64,000 nt of DNA. Source: Colimorpha_A sp900556615 (GTDB taxonomy: Bacteria; Bacillota; Clostridia; Oscillospirales; CAG-272). Below are positions 8,367 to 17,378 of this stretch, piece by piece. A program made the translations under genes and the position numbers. The stretch is taken from NCBI GenBank assembly GCA_963598415.1, contig CAVBUH010000023.1:1-64000 (forward strand), given 5' to 3'. The notes under the pieces are model-generated. The model saw nothing but the letters and a program-made list of their open reading frames with translations. It was not told the origin of the DNA and did no database searches. Position 1 is the stretch's first letter; the number at the start of each line of letters is the position of its first letter.

Positions 8367-10763
8367 ATGGACATGAATAACAATACAACAACGGTAAATA
8401 GATTTCAATGCGCTAAAAGAACACTTTTCAATAGGCTCTATGACAATCTGAACGAACAGCAGAGAGAAGCCGTATTTTCCATAAACGGTCCTCTCCTTGT
8501 CCTTGCGGGAGCTGGAACCGGAAAAACAACCGTTCTTGTAAACCGAATCGCTTATATCATCAAATATGGGAATGCGTATTTCAGCGATTGTGTTCCTGCC
8601 GATATGAACGACTCTGAGGTTTCACGGCTTGAGGCTGCATCGGAACTCTCAAAAGATGAAATATCGAATATTCTCAGCGAATATATAACCGATCCCTGCC
8701 CTCCGTGGGCTATTCTATGTATTACCTTTACAAACAAAGCCGCCGGTGAAATGAAAACCCGCCTTGCAGCGGTGTTGGGAGATGAATACGCAAACGAAAT
8801 ATGGGCGGGTACCTTCCACTCGGTATGCGTAAGATTGCTCCGCAGATTCGGTGAAAGCATCGGATATCCCAAAGGTTTTACAATCTACGATTCCGATGAC
8901 TCCAAGCGGCTCCTTCTCTCCTGTATGCGCGAGCTTCAGATTGACGAAAAAAAATTCCCTGTAAAATTAATTTCTTCTCAGATAAGCGCTCTTAAAAACA
9001 ATCTGAAAACCCCGCTGATTTTTTCTTCTGAAATCGGATCTGATTTCAGACAATCTCAAATCGCATCCATATACACCCTCTACCAGAAAAGGCTTGTCGC
9101 TGCCAATGCTCTTGATTTTGACGATATCATTATGCAGACTGTTCGGCTTCTCAGAGAGAATGAAGAAGCACGCAGCTATTGCCAAAGGCGCTTTAAATAT
9201 GTCAGCGTAGACGAATTCCAGGATACCAATCATGCTCAGCTTGAACTCGTTCGCCTTCTCTCAGAACATTACAACAATCTCATGGTCGTCGGTGACGATG
9301 ATCAAAGCATATATAAATTCCGCGGAGCAACAATCGAAAATATATTGAACTTCGATCGTGAATATAAGGATGCCAAGGTAATCCGTCTTGAGCAAAATTA
9401 CAGATCCACTTCCTATATTCTCAACGCAGCCAACGGAATCATAAAAAATAATCAAAGTCGCCATACGAAAGAGCTTTTCTCAACCCGCGGCGAAGGTGAA
9501 AAAGTCATCGTTAAGAAATGCGACAATCAAAACGATGAGGCAAAGTACATAATTAACAAGATTATGGACATGGTAATACGCGAAAAAAGAAAATACAGCG
9601 ATTTTGCCGTTCTGTATCGTACAAACGCTCAGTCCAATAATCTTGAAAATTTATTTGTAAGAAGCGGAATCCCTCACAGAGTAATCGGGGGAACCCGGTT
9701 CTATGAACGCAAAGAAATCAGAGATATTATGGCTTATCTCGCCGTTATCAATAATCCTGCCGACGATCAAAGACTCAAAAGAATCATTAATGAACCGAAA
9801 AGAAAAATCGGTGACAAAACGGTTTCAGATGTTGAATATCTTGCCTCCCTGAACGGAGAAAGCATGTTCAGTATAATGAAATCGGCATCCAAATACCCGC
9901 AAATATGTAAAAGCGCTTCTAAGCTGAAGGAATTTGTCGGAATCATTGAAAGTCTCCGCGAAATCAGCGCATCCTCTGCGCTTTCGGAACTTTTTGAAAA
10001 AACAATCGACATGAGCGGTTATCGTGCGATGCTCCTTGCAGGGGGGGCAGAGGAGGCAGAACGTCTCAACAATGTTCAAGAGCTTATCTCCAATGCCATT
10101 GAATTTGAGAAAACGCATTCCGAGGATAATGCAAACCTGGAAACCTTCCTTGAGGAAGCTGCCCTCATATCCGATATTGACAACTATGATGATGAAAACA
10201 ACGCCGTGGTGCTTATGACCATACACAGTGCCAAGGGGCTTGAATTTCCTGTGGTCTTTCTTCCGGGCGTCGAAGAAGGGCTTTTCCCGGGCATGCAGGC
10301 AACGGTTTTCCCGGAGGAGCTTGAAGAAGAACGGCGGCTTGCCTATGTGGCAATCACGAGGGCAAAGGAAAAGCTTTATTGCATACACGTCAGAGAACGT
10401 CTTATGTTCGGAAGAACGCAATTCAATCAGCTTTCACGCTTTATAAATGAAATTCCCTCTGAGTGTATTGAGATTGATGAGGAAAAGAAACCGACGGTGC
10501 CGTCTCATCATCAGGCAAAACAAAGAAAAAATATCATCTCAAAAGAATTCTTCACTCAACCCGCCCTAAAAGCCACTGTCGGAAACAAATCGTTTGAACA
10601 TTTTAAAATCGGAGATAAGGTGTGCCATTTGACCTTCGGAGAAGGTATCATAACGGCAGCTCGTGAAATGGGCACCGACGTTCTTTATGAGATCGCATTT
10701 GATGATGTAGGTACCAAAAAGCTTATGGCAACCTTTGCAAAGTTGAAACGAAGCGCAGAATAA
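8367..10763 (+). CDS. pcrA: ATP-dependent DNA helicase, PcrA/UvrD family
   Basis: A 3'-5' superfamily 1A helicase used in repair and in clearing replication forks. Of the 798 residues, the Walker A block (LAGAGTGKTT) is near 47, followed by ITFTNKAAGEMK, GTFHSVCVRLLRR, the Walker B DEFQDTNHAQ, QNYRST, and late motifs including LMTIHSAKGLEFPVVF and EERRLAYVAITRAKEKL. The C-terminus (FKIGDKVCHLTFGEGIITA) is the tail typical of PcrA. An insert between Walker A and the next motif (about residues 70-120) is longer than usual. ATG at 8367 is chosen for GGAGG four bases upstream; in-frame ATGs at 8337 and 8349 lack one. Its terminator is split by an insertion sequence. Confidence 0.95.
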   Translation: MDMNNNTTTVNRFQCAKRTLFNRLYDNLNEQQREAVFSINGPLLVLAGAGTGKTTVLVNRIAYIIKYGNAYFSDCVPADMNDSEVSRLEAASELSKDEISNILSEYITDPCPPWAILCITFTNKAAGEMKTRLAAVLGDEYANEIWAGTFHSVCVRLLRRFGESIGYPKGFTIYDSDDSKRLLLSCMRELQIDEKKFPVKLISSQISALKNNLKTPLIFSSEIGSDFRQSQIASIYTLYQKRLVAANALDFDDIIMQTVRLLRENEEARSYCQRRFKYVSVDEFQDTNHAQLELVRLLSEHYNNLMVVGDDDQSIYKFRGATIENILNFDREYKDAKVIRLEQNYRSTSYILNAANGIIKNNQSRHTKELFSTRGEGEKVIVKKCDNQNDEAKYIINKIMDMVIREKRKYSDFAVLYRTNAQSNNLENLFVRSGIPHRVIGGTRFYERKEIRDIMAYLAVINNPADDQRLKRIINEPKRKIGDKTVSDVEYLASLNGESMFSIMKSASKYPQICKSASKLKEFVGIIESLREISASSALSELFEKTIDMSGYRAMLLAGGAEEAERLNNVQELISNAIEFEKTHSEDNANLETFLEEAALISDIDNYDDENNAVVLMTIHSAKGLEFPVVFLPGVEEGLFPGMQATVFPEELEEERRLAYVAITRAKEKLYCIHVRERLMFGRTQFNQLSRFINEIPSECIEIDEEKKPTVPSHHQAKQRKNIISKEFFTQPALKATVGNKSFEHFKIGDKVCHLTFGEGIITAAREMGTDVLYEIAFDDVGTKKLMATFAKLKRSAE

Positions 10764-10860
10764 ATTTCACTAATAAAAAAGAATCCCCCTATCACGAAAA
10801 ATGAACTGCCCCAAATTGTGCAGGCAGAACAAAAACCCCCTGTTAGGTAGAATATTAAAA

Positions 10861-11715
10861 TTAAGCAACGAACTGACTTCTCATTTCAAGGGGAGTCAGT
10901 TTTGTTTTAAGTTGGATACGTTCGTGATTGTAAAAGTGGATGTATTCACCTATGAGGAGGCGCGCCTCCTCATAGGTGGCGATTTTTTGACGGTAAATGC
11001 ACTCAGTTTTAAGAATGGAGAAAAAATTTTCAGCCAAAGCGTTGTCATAAGGATTTCCACGTCTTGACATAGACGGCGTTATATGGTATGATTTTGTTAG
11101 GCTAAAATATGCTTGTGAGGTATACTGAAAGCCTTGGTCACTGTGGAGCTGCAACTCTGCAGTGACTTTTTCCTTTTTCTTGGCGGCTTGGATGGTAGAT
11201 AGAACGAGGTTGATGTTTTGCTCGGTGCCTGTCTTGTAGGAAACAATACTATTATCGTATAAGTCACGAATAACCGATAGATAGAGAAAACATTGTCCCG
11301 TTTTGATGTATGAAATATCAGTCACCCACTTTTGATTGGGGCGTTCCGCATGAAATTTCCGATTGAGCAAATTGGGATAGCGGTGCAATACTTCGCCATA
11401 ATTGCGGTATTTCTTTCTTCTAACGACGGATAAAAGGTTGTATTTCTGCATGACACGCAATATTGTCTTTGGATTTCGGTGTATTCCTTGATTTTCAAGC
11501 CATATTTGTACTCGTCGGTAGCCGTAGGTGCTATGGCTATGCTTCTGACACTCACGAACCTTCTCAGCAAGTTCGAGGTCAAATGCCGGGGTATCCATGC
11601 GCTTCACATAGTCATAGTAGCCACCCCTTGACACCTTGAAGAACCGGCACATTTCACTGATTGCATACTTATCCTTGTGATGATAGATAACCAAATACTT
11701 TACGATTGTCCTCAC
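10861..11715 (-). CDS. IS3-family transposase OrfB (DDE integrase)
   Basis: The catalytic subunit of the IS, 284 residues. An HTH_21-like N-terminal region (AISEMCRFFKVSRGGYYDY) precedes an rve-type integrase core with the first Asp in NQKWVTDISYI, the second in LHSDQGFQYTS, and the Glu in NPYDNALAENFFSILKTE. The GTG start overlaps the stop of OrfA by four bases (GTGA), so it is translated by coupling or by a frameshift from OrfA; I see no clear A6G slippery run at the junction. No internal stop or frameshift. Confidence 0.93.
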   Translation of the reverse strand: MRTIVKYLVIYHHKDKYAISEMCRFFKVSRGGYYDYVKRMDTPAFDLELAEKVRECQKHSHSTYGYRRVQIWLENQGIHRNPKTILRVMQKYNLLSVVRRKKYRNYGEVLHRYPNLLNRKFHAERPNQKWVTDISYIKTGQCFLYLSVIRDLYDNSIVSYKTGTEQNINLVLSTIQAAKKKEKVTAELQLHSDQGFQYTSQAYFSLTKSYHITPSMSRRGNPYDNALAENFFSILKTECIYRQKIATYEEARLLIGEYIHFYNHERIQLKTKLTPLEMRSQFVA

Positions 11716-12062
11716 TTCCTTTCTGTGAGCGAGAGAAAATCCCGCATCAGTTCGTTTTCCATTTCCAATTGTTTGACATACCGTTCCTTCATTGCAAGTT
11801 CGTATTGTAATTGCGTTATTTTACTTGATTGTTGTATAGATTTCGGCAATATAGCTCCGTCTTTTTGTGGTCTGCCTTTGGATTTGATTACTATTACCGC
11901 TTCTTTTTTTGCTTCGTTTTCTTTGTTTCTGCGTAAGAAGTCTTTTACTTTTTCTTTGCTAAAGCCGAGCTTTTCACCTATTTCTCTTTGCGTGTATCCC
12001 TCTGATTTTAACCTCAATATTTCTTCTTTGTATTGCATTATTCCTCTGTATTCTCTTGGCAT
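11712..12062 (-). CDS. IS3-family transposase OrfA (HTH)
   Basis: A 116-residue helix-turn-helix protein that recognises the IS ends. The HTH is EGYTQREIGEKLGFSKEKVK near residues 21-40. A C-terminal helical stretch rich in Leu, Glu and Gln (KITQLQYELAMKERYVKQLE) resembles the leucine zipper that joins OrfA to OrfB in this family. It overlaps OrfB by four bases. Confidence 0.88.
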   Translation of the reverse strand: MPREYRGIMQYKEEILRLKSEGYTQREIGEKLGFSKEKVKDFLRRNKENEAKKEAVIVIKSKGRPQKDGAILPKSIQQSSKITQLQYELAMKERYVKQLEMENELMRDFLSLTERK

Positions 12063-12289
12063 AGTTTTAGCCCCCTATATAATAGTGTTTTAATTCTACC
12101 ATATAGGGGGCTTTTTTTCATTGTCCGTTTTTGCTGGACTTGTTCAAAAACCGGATAAGGGGATTTTTAATTTCATTGTTATCATGTATTTTCATAACAG
12201 AAAACTGAATAAAATACGGAATTAGCGCCAATGCTATCAATACAAATTCTCGCAGTTTATTTGGCTTCTCAATTTATGGGAAAACCGTA

Positions 12290-12336
12290 AAAAAGCGCCA
12301 CTGTTTTCATTATTCAGAGATCAGTGACGCTTTTTT
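12290..12336. terminator. Bidirectional terminator, end of the fatty-acid operon
   Basis: AAAAAAGCG/CACTG and CAGTG/CGCTTTTTT form a hairpin with A and T runs on both sides. It lies six bases beyond the acyl-CoA synthetase stop and can serve the minus-strand operon. Confidence 0.75.
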
Positions 12337-12341
12337 CAATT

Positions 12342-13985
12342 TTATTCGTTATCCGTTTCGCCGCGAAGTACCGATTTTTTTATTTTCCCGCTTATGGTTT
12401 TCGGCAGTTCGCTTACAAAATCTATATAACGTATCCATTTATATTCAGCAAGCTTTGAATTACAAAAATCCTTTATTTCTTTTTCAAGCTCCTTTGACGG
12501 AGAATATTCCGGGGACAGAACGATTACCGCTTTAATGGCCTGACCGCGAAGCAGATCGGGAATGCCTACGACACTGCATTCCACTATACCGGGATACTGC
12601 ATAAGTACATTCTCTATTTCATAAGGTCCGACCCTGAAGCCACCGGTTTTGATTATATCGTCAAATCTTCCGTGAAACCAATAAACTCCGTTTTTATCCT
12701 GCCATGCCGCGTCGCCGGTGTGATATACCCCGCCTCTCCACACATGCCGATACTGTTCTTCATTATCAAGATAACCGCAGAAGATTCCCGGCTGTCTTCC
12801 GCTTTCGGGAGGAACAATCACAATTTCTCCAACCTCTCCGACAGGAGTCTGAATACCGTCGCTATCCCTAAGCTCAATATGATACAGCGGAGACGCCGTT
12901 CCCATAGAACCCTCAATAGGGGTATTTCCGATCAAATTGCCCATCAGCAAAACGGTTTCTGTCTGTCCGTATCCCTCACAGAGAGGGAGCCCCGTTTTTT
13001 CGGTAAAAAGCCTGAACACCTCCGGAGCAAGCATTTCACCAGCGGTAGATGCATGGCGAAGCGTCGGCATATCAGGAATTTCTTTTCTGACAAGATATCT
13101 GTATACTGTGGGAGGAGCACAAAAAGAAGTCACTCCGTATCGGTTAATAACGGCGGTAAGCTGTCTGGGATCAAAATTATCAAAGTCAAATACCATCACG
13201 GCGCTTCCGACAAGCCATTGTCCATAAATTTTTCCCCATGAAGCTTTCCCCCAGCCCGTCTCAGCCACCGTGAAATGAAGACCGCCGTCCTCCGCCTGCT
13301 GCCAATACTTCGCGGTAATAATATGAGCAAGAGGATAAGCAAAATCATGAATGACGCCTTTGGGATATCCGGTAGTGCCTGAAGTAAAATACAAAAGCAT
13401 CGGATCCGTCGCAAGTGTTTCGCAGCGCTCAAAAGCTGTTTCCGCTTTTTCCATCTCAGCGGTCAGATTGTCAAACCCCGGAGCATCCTTCTGCACACAC
13501 CATAACCGGCAGGATAATCCGCTTTTTTTCACAGCCGACAGCACTTTCTCAGGAACCCCGTTTTGCGGTGTACATATCACAGCTTGAGTGTCGGAGGCTT
13601 TCAGGCGGTACACAATATCGCTTTCGGTAAGCATATGCGTAGCGGGAATCGCGGTAACACCAAGCTTGTGCAGAGCTATTACCGTGATCCAGTATTCATA
13701 ATGACGCTTGAGGATCAGCATCACTCTATCTCCTCTTTTAATTCCCGCTTTCTTAAATACATTGGCGGCTTTATTGCTAAGCGTTCTGAGTTCTTCAAAT
13801 GAAAAAATACGCTCTGCATTATCCGTATTGCACCAAACGAGAGCCTGCTTCTCCGGAGATTCCTTCGCTATGACGTCCACAACGTCATAACCGAAATTAA
13901 AATTTTCAGGATAATCAAGCTCAAAATTTATCAGCCTTCCCTTTTCATCCAGAATCTCACGGCAATATCTTTGATATATACTCAT
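12342..13985 (-). CDS. AMP-dependent acyl-CoA synthetase/ligase
   Basis: An ANL-superfamily ligase of 547 residues that activates a carboxylic acid as an acyl-adenylate and transfers it to CoA. The AMP-binding block is YFTSGTTGYPKGV; further motifs are GYGQTETVLLMGN, YHTGDAAWQDKNGVYWFHGR and the C-terminal lysine block PKTISGKIKK. The sequence (DVVDVIAKESPEKQALVWC at the start) resembles medium-chain acyl-CoA synthetases of the acsM/butyryl type. ATG at 13985 is 10 bases after the accA stop, with AAGGAAAAA overlapping that stop; the longer open frame upstream lies inside accA. As the last gene of the fab/acc operon it may feed acyl groups into lipid synthesis; substrate unknown. Confidence 0.88.
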   Translation of the reverse strand: MSIYQRYCREILDEKGRLINFELDYPENFNFGYDVVDVIAKESPEKQALVWCNTDNAERIFSFEELRTLSNKAANVFKKAGIKRGDRVMLILKRHYEYWITVIALHKLGVTAIPATHMLTESDIVYRLKASDTQAVICTPQNGVPEKVLSAVKKSGLSCRLWCVQKDAPGFDNLTAEMEKAETAFERCETLATDPMLLYFTSGTTGYPKGVIHDFAYPLAHIITAKYWQQAEDGGLHFTVAETGWGKASWGKIYGQWLVGSAVMVFDFDNFDPRQLTAVINRYGVTSFCAPPTVYRYLVRKEIPDMPTLRHASTAGEMLAPEVFRLFTEKTGLPLCEGYGQTETVLLMGNLIGNTPIEGSMGTASPLYHIELRDSDGIQTPVGEVGEIVIVPPESGRQPGIFCGYLDNEEQYRHVWRGGVYHTGDAAWQDKNGVYWFHGRFDDIIKTGGFRVGPYEIENVLMQYPGIVECSVVGIPDLLRGQAIKAVIVLSPEYSPSKELEKEIKDFCNSKLAEYKWIRYIDFVSELPKTISGKIKKSVLRGETDNE

Positions 13986-13995
13986 ATTTTTTCCT

Positions 13996-14796
13996 TCATT
14001 CGCTGTAAATATTATCCGGCGTTCCCGAACATATGGTTCTGAAGCGCACATACCGTTGTGCGGCAATATCCGGTTCTTTGTAAAGAACTTTAATTTCATC
14101 GCTGATAAGCGTGCGTATCCGATCGTAAAATGCTTTCTCTCCAAGTTCATTTTCTGATATAATTTTTTCGATTATTCCGAGAGATAAAGCATCCTCTGAT
14201 GTCAACTTGAGACTTGCCGCAGCAGCCTCAGCTTTTTCCGCATCCTTCCACAAAATGCTCGCACAGCCCTCCGGAGATATTACCGAATATACCGCATTCT
14301 GAAGCATCCAAACCCTGTCAGCAACGGCAAGAGCAAGGGCTCCGCCGCTTCCACCCTCTCCTACAAGTATGGATATAATCGGCGTCTTCAGGGCAGACAT
14401 CTCCATAAGATTTTCGGCTATCGCCTGTCCCTGTCCTCTTTCCTCCGCACCGATACCACAATACGCACCGGAAGTATCAATAAAGCAAACCACCGGACGG
14501 CAAAATTTTTCCGCTTGCTTCATAAGACGAAGTGCTTTTCTGTAGCCCTCAGGATTCGGAGCACCGAAGCTATGCGCCGCCCGTTCCTTTGCGGTATGAC
14601 CTTTTTCAATCGCAATAACCGTAACCGGAATCCCGTTTATACAGGCAATTCCGCCGACCACTGCCGGATCGTCTCCGAAACGGCGGTCGCCGTGCAGCTC
14701 TATAAACCCCTTAAAAATATTCTTAATATAATCAGATCCGGTAGGACGGTCGTTATTTCTTGCAAGCTTTACTCTGTCATACGCCATCCGATTCAT
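13996..14796 (-). CDS. accA: Acetyl-CoA carboxylase carboxyltransferase, alpha subunit
   Basis: AccA pairs with AccD to move the carboxyl group from biotin to acetyl-CoA. The 266 residues hold the crotonase-fold core (FIELHGDRRFGDDPAVVGG, then FIDTSGAYCGIGAEERGQ and ILVGEGGSGGALALAVADRVWML). It is shorter than E. coli AccA (about 319) mainly because it lacks the N-terminal extension, which is common in Firmicutes. ATG at 14796 has GGAGG eight bases upstream and overlaps the end of accD by 20 bases; an ATG at 14787 is an alternative. Confidence 0.95.
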   Translation of the reverse strand: MNRMAYDRVKLARNNDRPTGSDYIKNIFKGFIELHGDRRFGDDPAVVGGIACINGIPVTVIAIEKGHTAKERAAHSFGAPNPEGYRKALRLMKQAEKFCRPVVCFIDTSGAYCGIGAEERGQGQAIAENLMEMSALKTPIISILVGEGGSGGALALAVADRVWMLQNAVYSVISPEGCASILWKDAEKAEAAAASLKLTSEDALSLGIIEKIISENELGEKAFYDRIRTLISDEIKVLYKEPDIAAQRYVRFRTICSGTPDNIYSE

Positions 14797-15652
14797 TGCT
14801 TACACCTCCGTTATGAAGCTTCAGTAGTTCCGAAAGAAGCTTCTTCTGATCCTTTCTTGCGACTATACAATCGATAAATCCGTGTTCAAGGACAAACTCG
14901 GCAGTCTGAAATCCTTTCGGAAGCGATTTTCTCGTCGTCTGCTCGATTACTCTTGCACCGGCAAAACCTACGGTCGCTCCCGGCTCCGACACCGTAATAT
15001 CAGCCTCCATTGCAAAGCTCGCCGTCACTCCCCCTAATGTAGGATCGGTAAGCACTGCGATATACAGGAGACCTGCGTCACTGTGACGTTTTACCGCAGC
15101 ACTTGTTTTTGCCATCTGCATCAGCGATGCAAGTCCTTCCTGCATACGCGCTCCTCCCGAAACGGTAAAGCCCACAACCGGAAGACAGTGCTCCAGCGCA
15201 TACTCAAACAAAAGCGTAATTTTTTCACCAACGGCGCTTCCCATGCTTCCCATCATAAAATACGGTTCCATTACAAAAATGCAACATTTCTGTTTTCCGA
15301 TCTTGCCTGTACCGCAGATAACAGCCTCTTCCTCACCACTTGCCGCACGGACGGTATCAAGCTTCTCCGCATACCCCGGAAATTGAATCGGATCACGAGA
15401 TTGAATTTCGGAAAAAAGCTCTGTAAAGGTATTCTTATCGGTAATCATATGGATACGCTGGCGCGATTTCATACGAAAATGATATCCACAGGAACAGACA
15501 AGCTGATTATTCCATAGACGGCTGAGCGGAATTTCCTTATGACAATTCGGACAGGTTTTTACCGGTTCCCCCTCGTCCTGCTGAACGGGAGCCGAAGTAC
15601 GCCCGCCCTCCTCAAGCTGATTTTTCGGTTTCAAAAAATTAAACAATGCCAT
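14777..15652 (-). CDS. accD: Acetyl-CoA carboxylase carboxyltransferase, beta subunit
   Basis: A 291-residue AccD. The N-terminal zinc ribbon is visible (CPNCHKEI and later CSCGYHF, about residues 34-56), followed by the carboxyltransferase core (FTVSGGARMQEGLASLMQM, then DPTLGGVTASFAMEADI and GFAGARVIEQTTRKSLPKGF). GGAG lies nine bases before the ATG. It overlaps accA. Upstream, 415 bases separate it from accC and are filled by two repeats, so the operon is interrupted physically though probably still co-transcribed. Confidence 0.96.
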   Translation of the reverse strand: MALFNFLKPKNQLEEGGRTSAPVQQDEGEPVKTCPNCHKEIPLSRLWNNQLVCSCGYHFRMKSRQRIHMITDKNTFTELFSEIQSRDPIQFPGYAEKLDTVRAASGEEEAVICGTGKIGKQKCCIFVMEPYFMMGSMGSAVGEKITLLFEYALEHCLPVVGFTVSGGARMQEGLASLMQMAKTSAAVKRHSDAGLLYIAVLTDPTLGGVTASFAMEADITVSEPGATVGFAGARVIEQTTRKSLPKGFQTAEFVLEHGFIDCIVARKDQKKLLSELLKLHNGGVSNESDGV

Positions 15653-15733
15653 ATATACTGATCTCCATTTCGCCGTATCAATACGGCAGCACCGATACTG
15701 TTGTTAAAAGCCTTACGGCGTGTTAAAAACAAA

Positions 15734-15851
15734 AGGGTAGCTCTAAAAAATCAATGTTCGCAGACAGCGTATCCATCTGTCAGAAATTTTTGTGACGAAT
15801 GACAGAAAACAACTCGATCCGGTTTTGGGCGGTAAATTGTTAGCGGTGCCC
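15734..15851. repeat. Family-2 repeat, internally deleted
   Basis: Begins AGGGTAGCTCTAAAAA and ends TAGCGGTGCCC. It keeps the internal segment CGCAGACAGCGTATCCATCTG and GACGAATGACAGAAAACA but lacks part of the left arm of the full-length copies. It abuts a family-1 repeat seven bases further on. Confidence 0.8.
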
Positions 15852-15858
15852 GAAACTC

Positions 15859-16026
15859 TTAAGGAATACCGCGCAATGATTGTTGTACAGTTGCTCCGCC
15901 AGAGTTTTCGTCGGACAATACCAATTGAGAAGGCAGGAAGAATTCCTCTGCCCAAGAAAATTGTAAAGTATGACGGAAAAGCGGCGGGCAAAGGCGTTAT
16001 CCGTGTACCCGGCGGTGTTGCCTTAA
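15859..16026 (+). repeat. Family-1 repeat between accD and accC
   Basis: 168 bp from TTAAGGAATACCGC to GGCGGTGTTGCCTTAA, with TTAA at both ends. The family reading frame is open from ATG (15875) and still recognisable (RRTIPIEKAG, KIVKYDGKA) but runs past the right TTAA because the frame has shifted. Confidence 0.85.
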
Positions 16027-16067
16027 ATATTCATATCGTTTCCGATTTCGTAAAGCTCTCACTTGAT

Positions 16068-17375
16068 TTACCTGCTGCCCATAAATGTCAAATCATAGTT
16101 TCCAGAGATGAAACGCTCGTCATCGACAGCCCTCAGCTGCTCCTCGATATTTGTTGCGATTCCCTCAATCACGAGCTCGCACAGCGCAGCGCGCATTTTT
16201 CGCAGCGCTTCCTCTCTTGTCGACGCATGGACAATCAATTTTCCGAGAAGCGGATCATAATACGGCGTTACCCTTGTTCCCTCGATTAGAGAAGTATCAA
16301 AGCGAACAAAGGGACCTCCCGGAACATGAAGCATTTTAAGAGTTCCACAGTTTTGAGCATTAATGCGGCACTCTATTGCCGATCCTAAAAAGCGTATGCT
16401 GTCCTGAGGAAAGCTTATTTCAATTCCGGCGGCAATTCGTATCTGCCATTTTACAAGGTCAATCCCCGTAAGCATCTCGGTTACACAATGCTCTACCTGA
16501 AGTCTGACGTTCATTTCCATAAACCAGAAATTTCCGTTGGTATCAAGAAGAAATTCAAGCGTACCAAGACCGACGTATCCTATTTTTTTTACCGCCTGAA
16601 TGGCAAGAGAGACAATATCCGCCCGCATATCCACCGAAACGGCAGGGGACGGCGTTTCTTCTACGAGCTTCTGATTGCGGCGTTGCAGAGAACAGTCGCG
16701 CTCACCGAGACAAACGACATTCCCCGCCTCGTCAGCCATAATCTGAAGCTCCACATGTCTTGCGGGATAGATATATTTTTCAAGATAAACAGAACCGTCT
16801 CCGAAAGAGGTCAGCGCCTCTCCGACAGCCTGTAAATATGCGGATTCAAGCTCATCTTCCGAGCGTATCAGTCGTATGCCCCTTCCTCCTCCTCCCGCAC
16901 ATGCCTTAAGCATCACGGGATATCCGATCTGAGCCGCCGATAATGCGGCTTCCGCAGCAGAGGAAACCGCCTTGGTTCCGGGAATAACGGTAAGTCCCGT
17001 TTCCGAAATAAGCTCCTTCAAAAGCGCTTTATCGCTGAGTCTCTCCATGCTTTCAGGCGCGGGGCCGATAAAAACAATGCCGTTTTTGCGGCAAAGCCTT
17101 GCAAAGTGAGCATTTTCAGACAGAAACCCATAACCCGGATGTATCGCCTGAGCTCCGGCAAGCAGTGCAGCAGAAATGATTCGACTTTCGTTCAGGTAAC
17201 TTTCCTGAGCTTCGGAAGGACCTATACAGTAGCTTTCATCGGCAAGCGCCGCATGAAGTTCATTTTTGTCCGCTTCGGAATAAACCGCAACGGTAGCAAT
17301 TCCCATCTCTTTACAGGCGCGAATAATACGAACCGCGATTTCTCCTCGGTTTGCAATAAGAATTTTCGAGAACAT
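16068..17375 (-). CDS. accC: Biotin carboxylase, acetyl-CoA carboxylase subunit
   Basis: AccC carboxylates the biotin on AccB using ATP and bicarbonate. The 435 residues open with MFSKILIANRGEIAVRIIRAC. Further motifs are HPGYGFLSENAHFARLC, the glycine-rich ATP-grasp loop LKACAGGGGRGIRLI, ALTSFGDGSVYLEKYI, and FMEMNVRLQVEHCVTEMLTG. The C-terminal segment ends shortly after PYYDPLLGKLIVHA as normal. The start is a few bases after the fabZ stop, so it is part of the operon. Confidence 0.97.
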   Translation of the reverse strand: MFSKILIANRGEIAVRIIRACKEMGIATVAVYSEADKNELHAALADESYCIGPSEAQESYLNESRIISAALLAGAQAIHPGYGFLSENAHFARLCRKNGIVFIGPAPESMERLSDKALLKELISETGLTVIPGTKAVSSAAEAALSAAQIGYPVMLKACAGGGGRGIRLIRSEDELESAYLQAVGEALTSFGDGSVYLEKYIYPARHVELQIMADEAGNVVCLGERDCSLQRRNQKLVEETPSPAVSVDMRADIVSLAIQAVKKIGYVGLGTLEFLLDTNGNFWFMEMNVRLQVEHCVTEMLTGIDLVKWQIRIAAGIEISFPQDSIRFLGSAIECRINAQNCGTLKMLHVPGGPFVRFDTSLIEGTRVTPYYDPLLGKLIVHASTREEALRKMRAALCELVIEGIATNIEEQLRAVDDERFISGNYDLTFMGSR

Positions 17376-17378
17376 AGG

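Larger units (their letters stand above)
10802..12146 (-). mobile_element. IS3-family insertion sequence (IS150-like)
   Basis: About 1.35 kb with two overlapping transposase frames. The proposed left end starts TGAACTGCCCC and the right end is the complement of TGAACAAGTCC, so the terminal repeats are short and imperfect. Runs of A on both sides are compatible with a 3-base target duplication but are too simple to prove it. The catalytic residues are all present, so it looks intact. It landed in the loop of the pcrA terminator. Confidence 0.85.
10782..12168 (+). terminator. pcrA terminator, split by an IS3 element
   Basis: AATCCCCCTATC (10782-10793) and GATAAGGGGATTTTT (12154-12168) are the two arms of one Rho-independent terminator. 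They pair with a single mismatch and are followed by a T run. The IS element (10802-12146) sits in what was the loop. Removing it leaves a normal hairpin of about 10 bases of loop. Confidence 0.7.

Noticed and set aside
9825..10421. 198-codon minus-strand frame inside pcrA
   Set aside because: It lies fully inside an intact helicase gene and its product matches nothing; a shadow frame.
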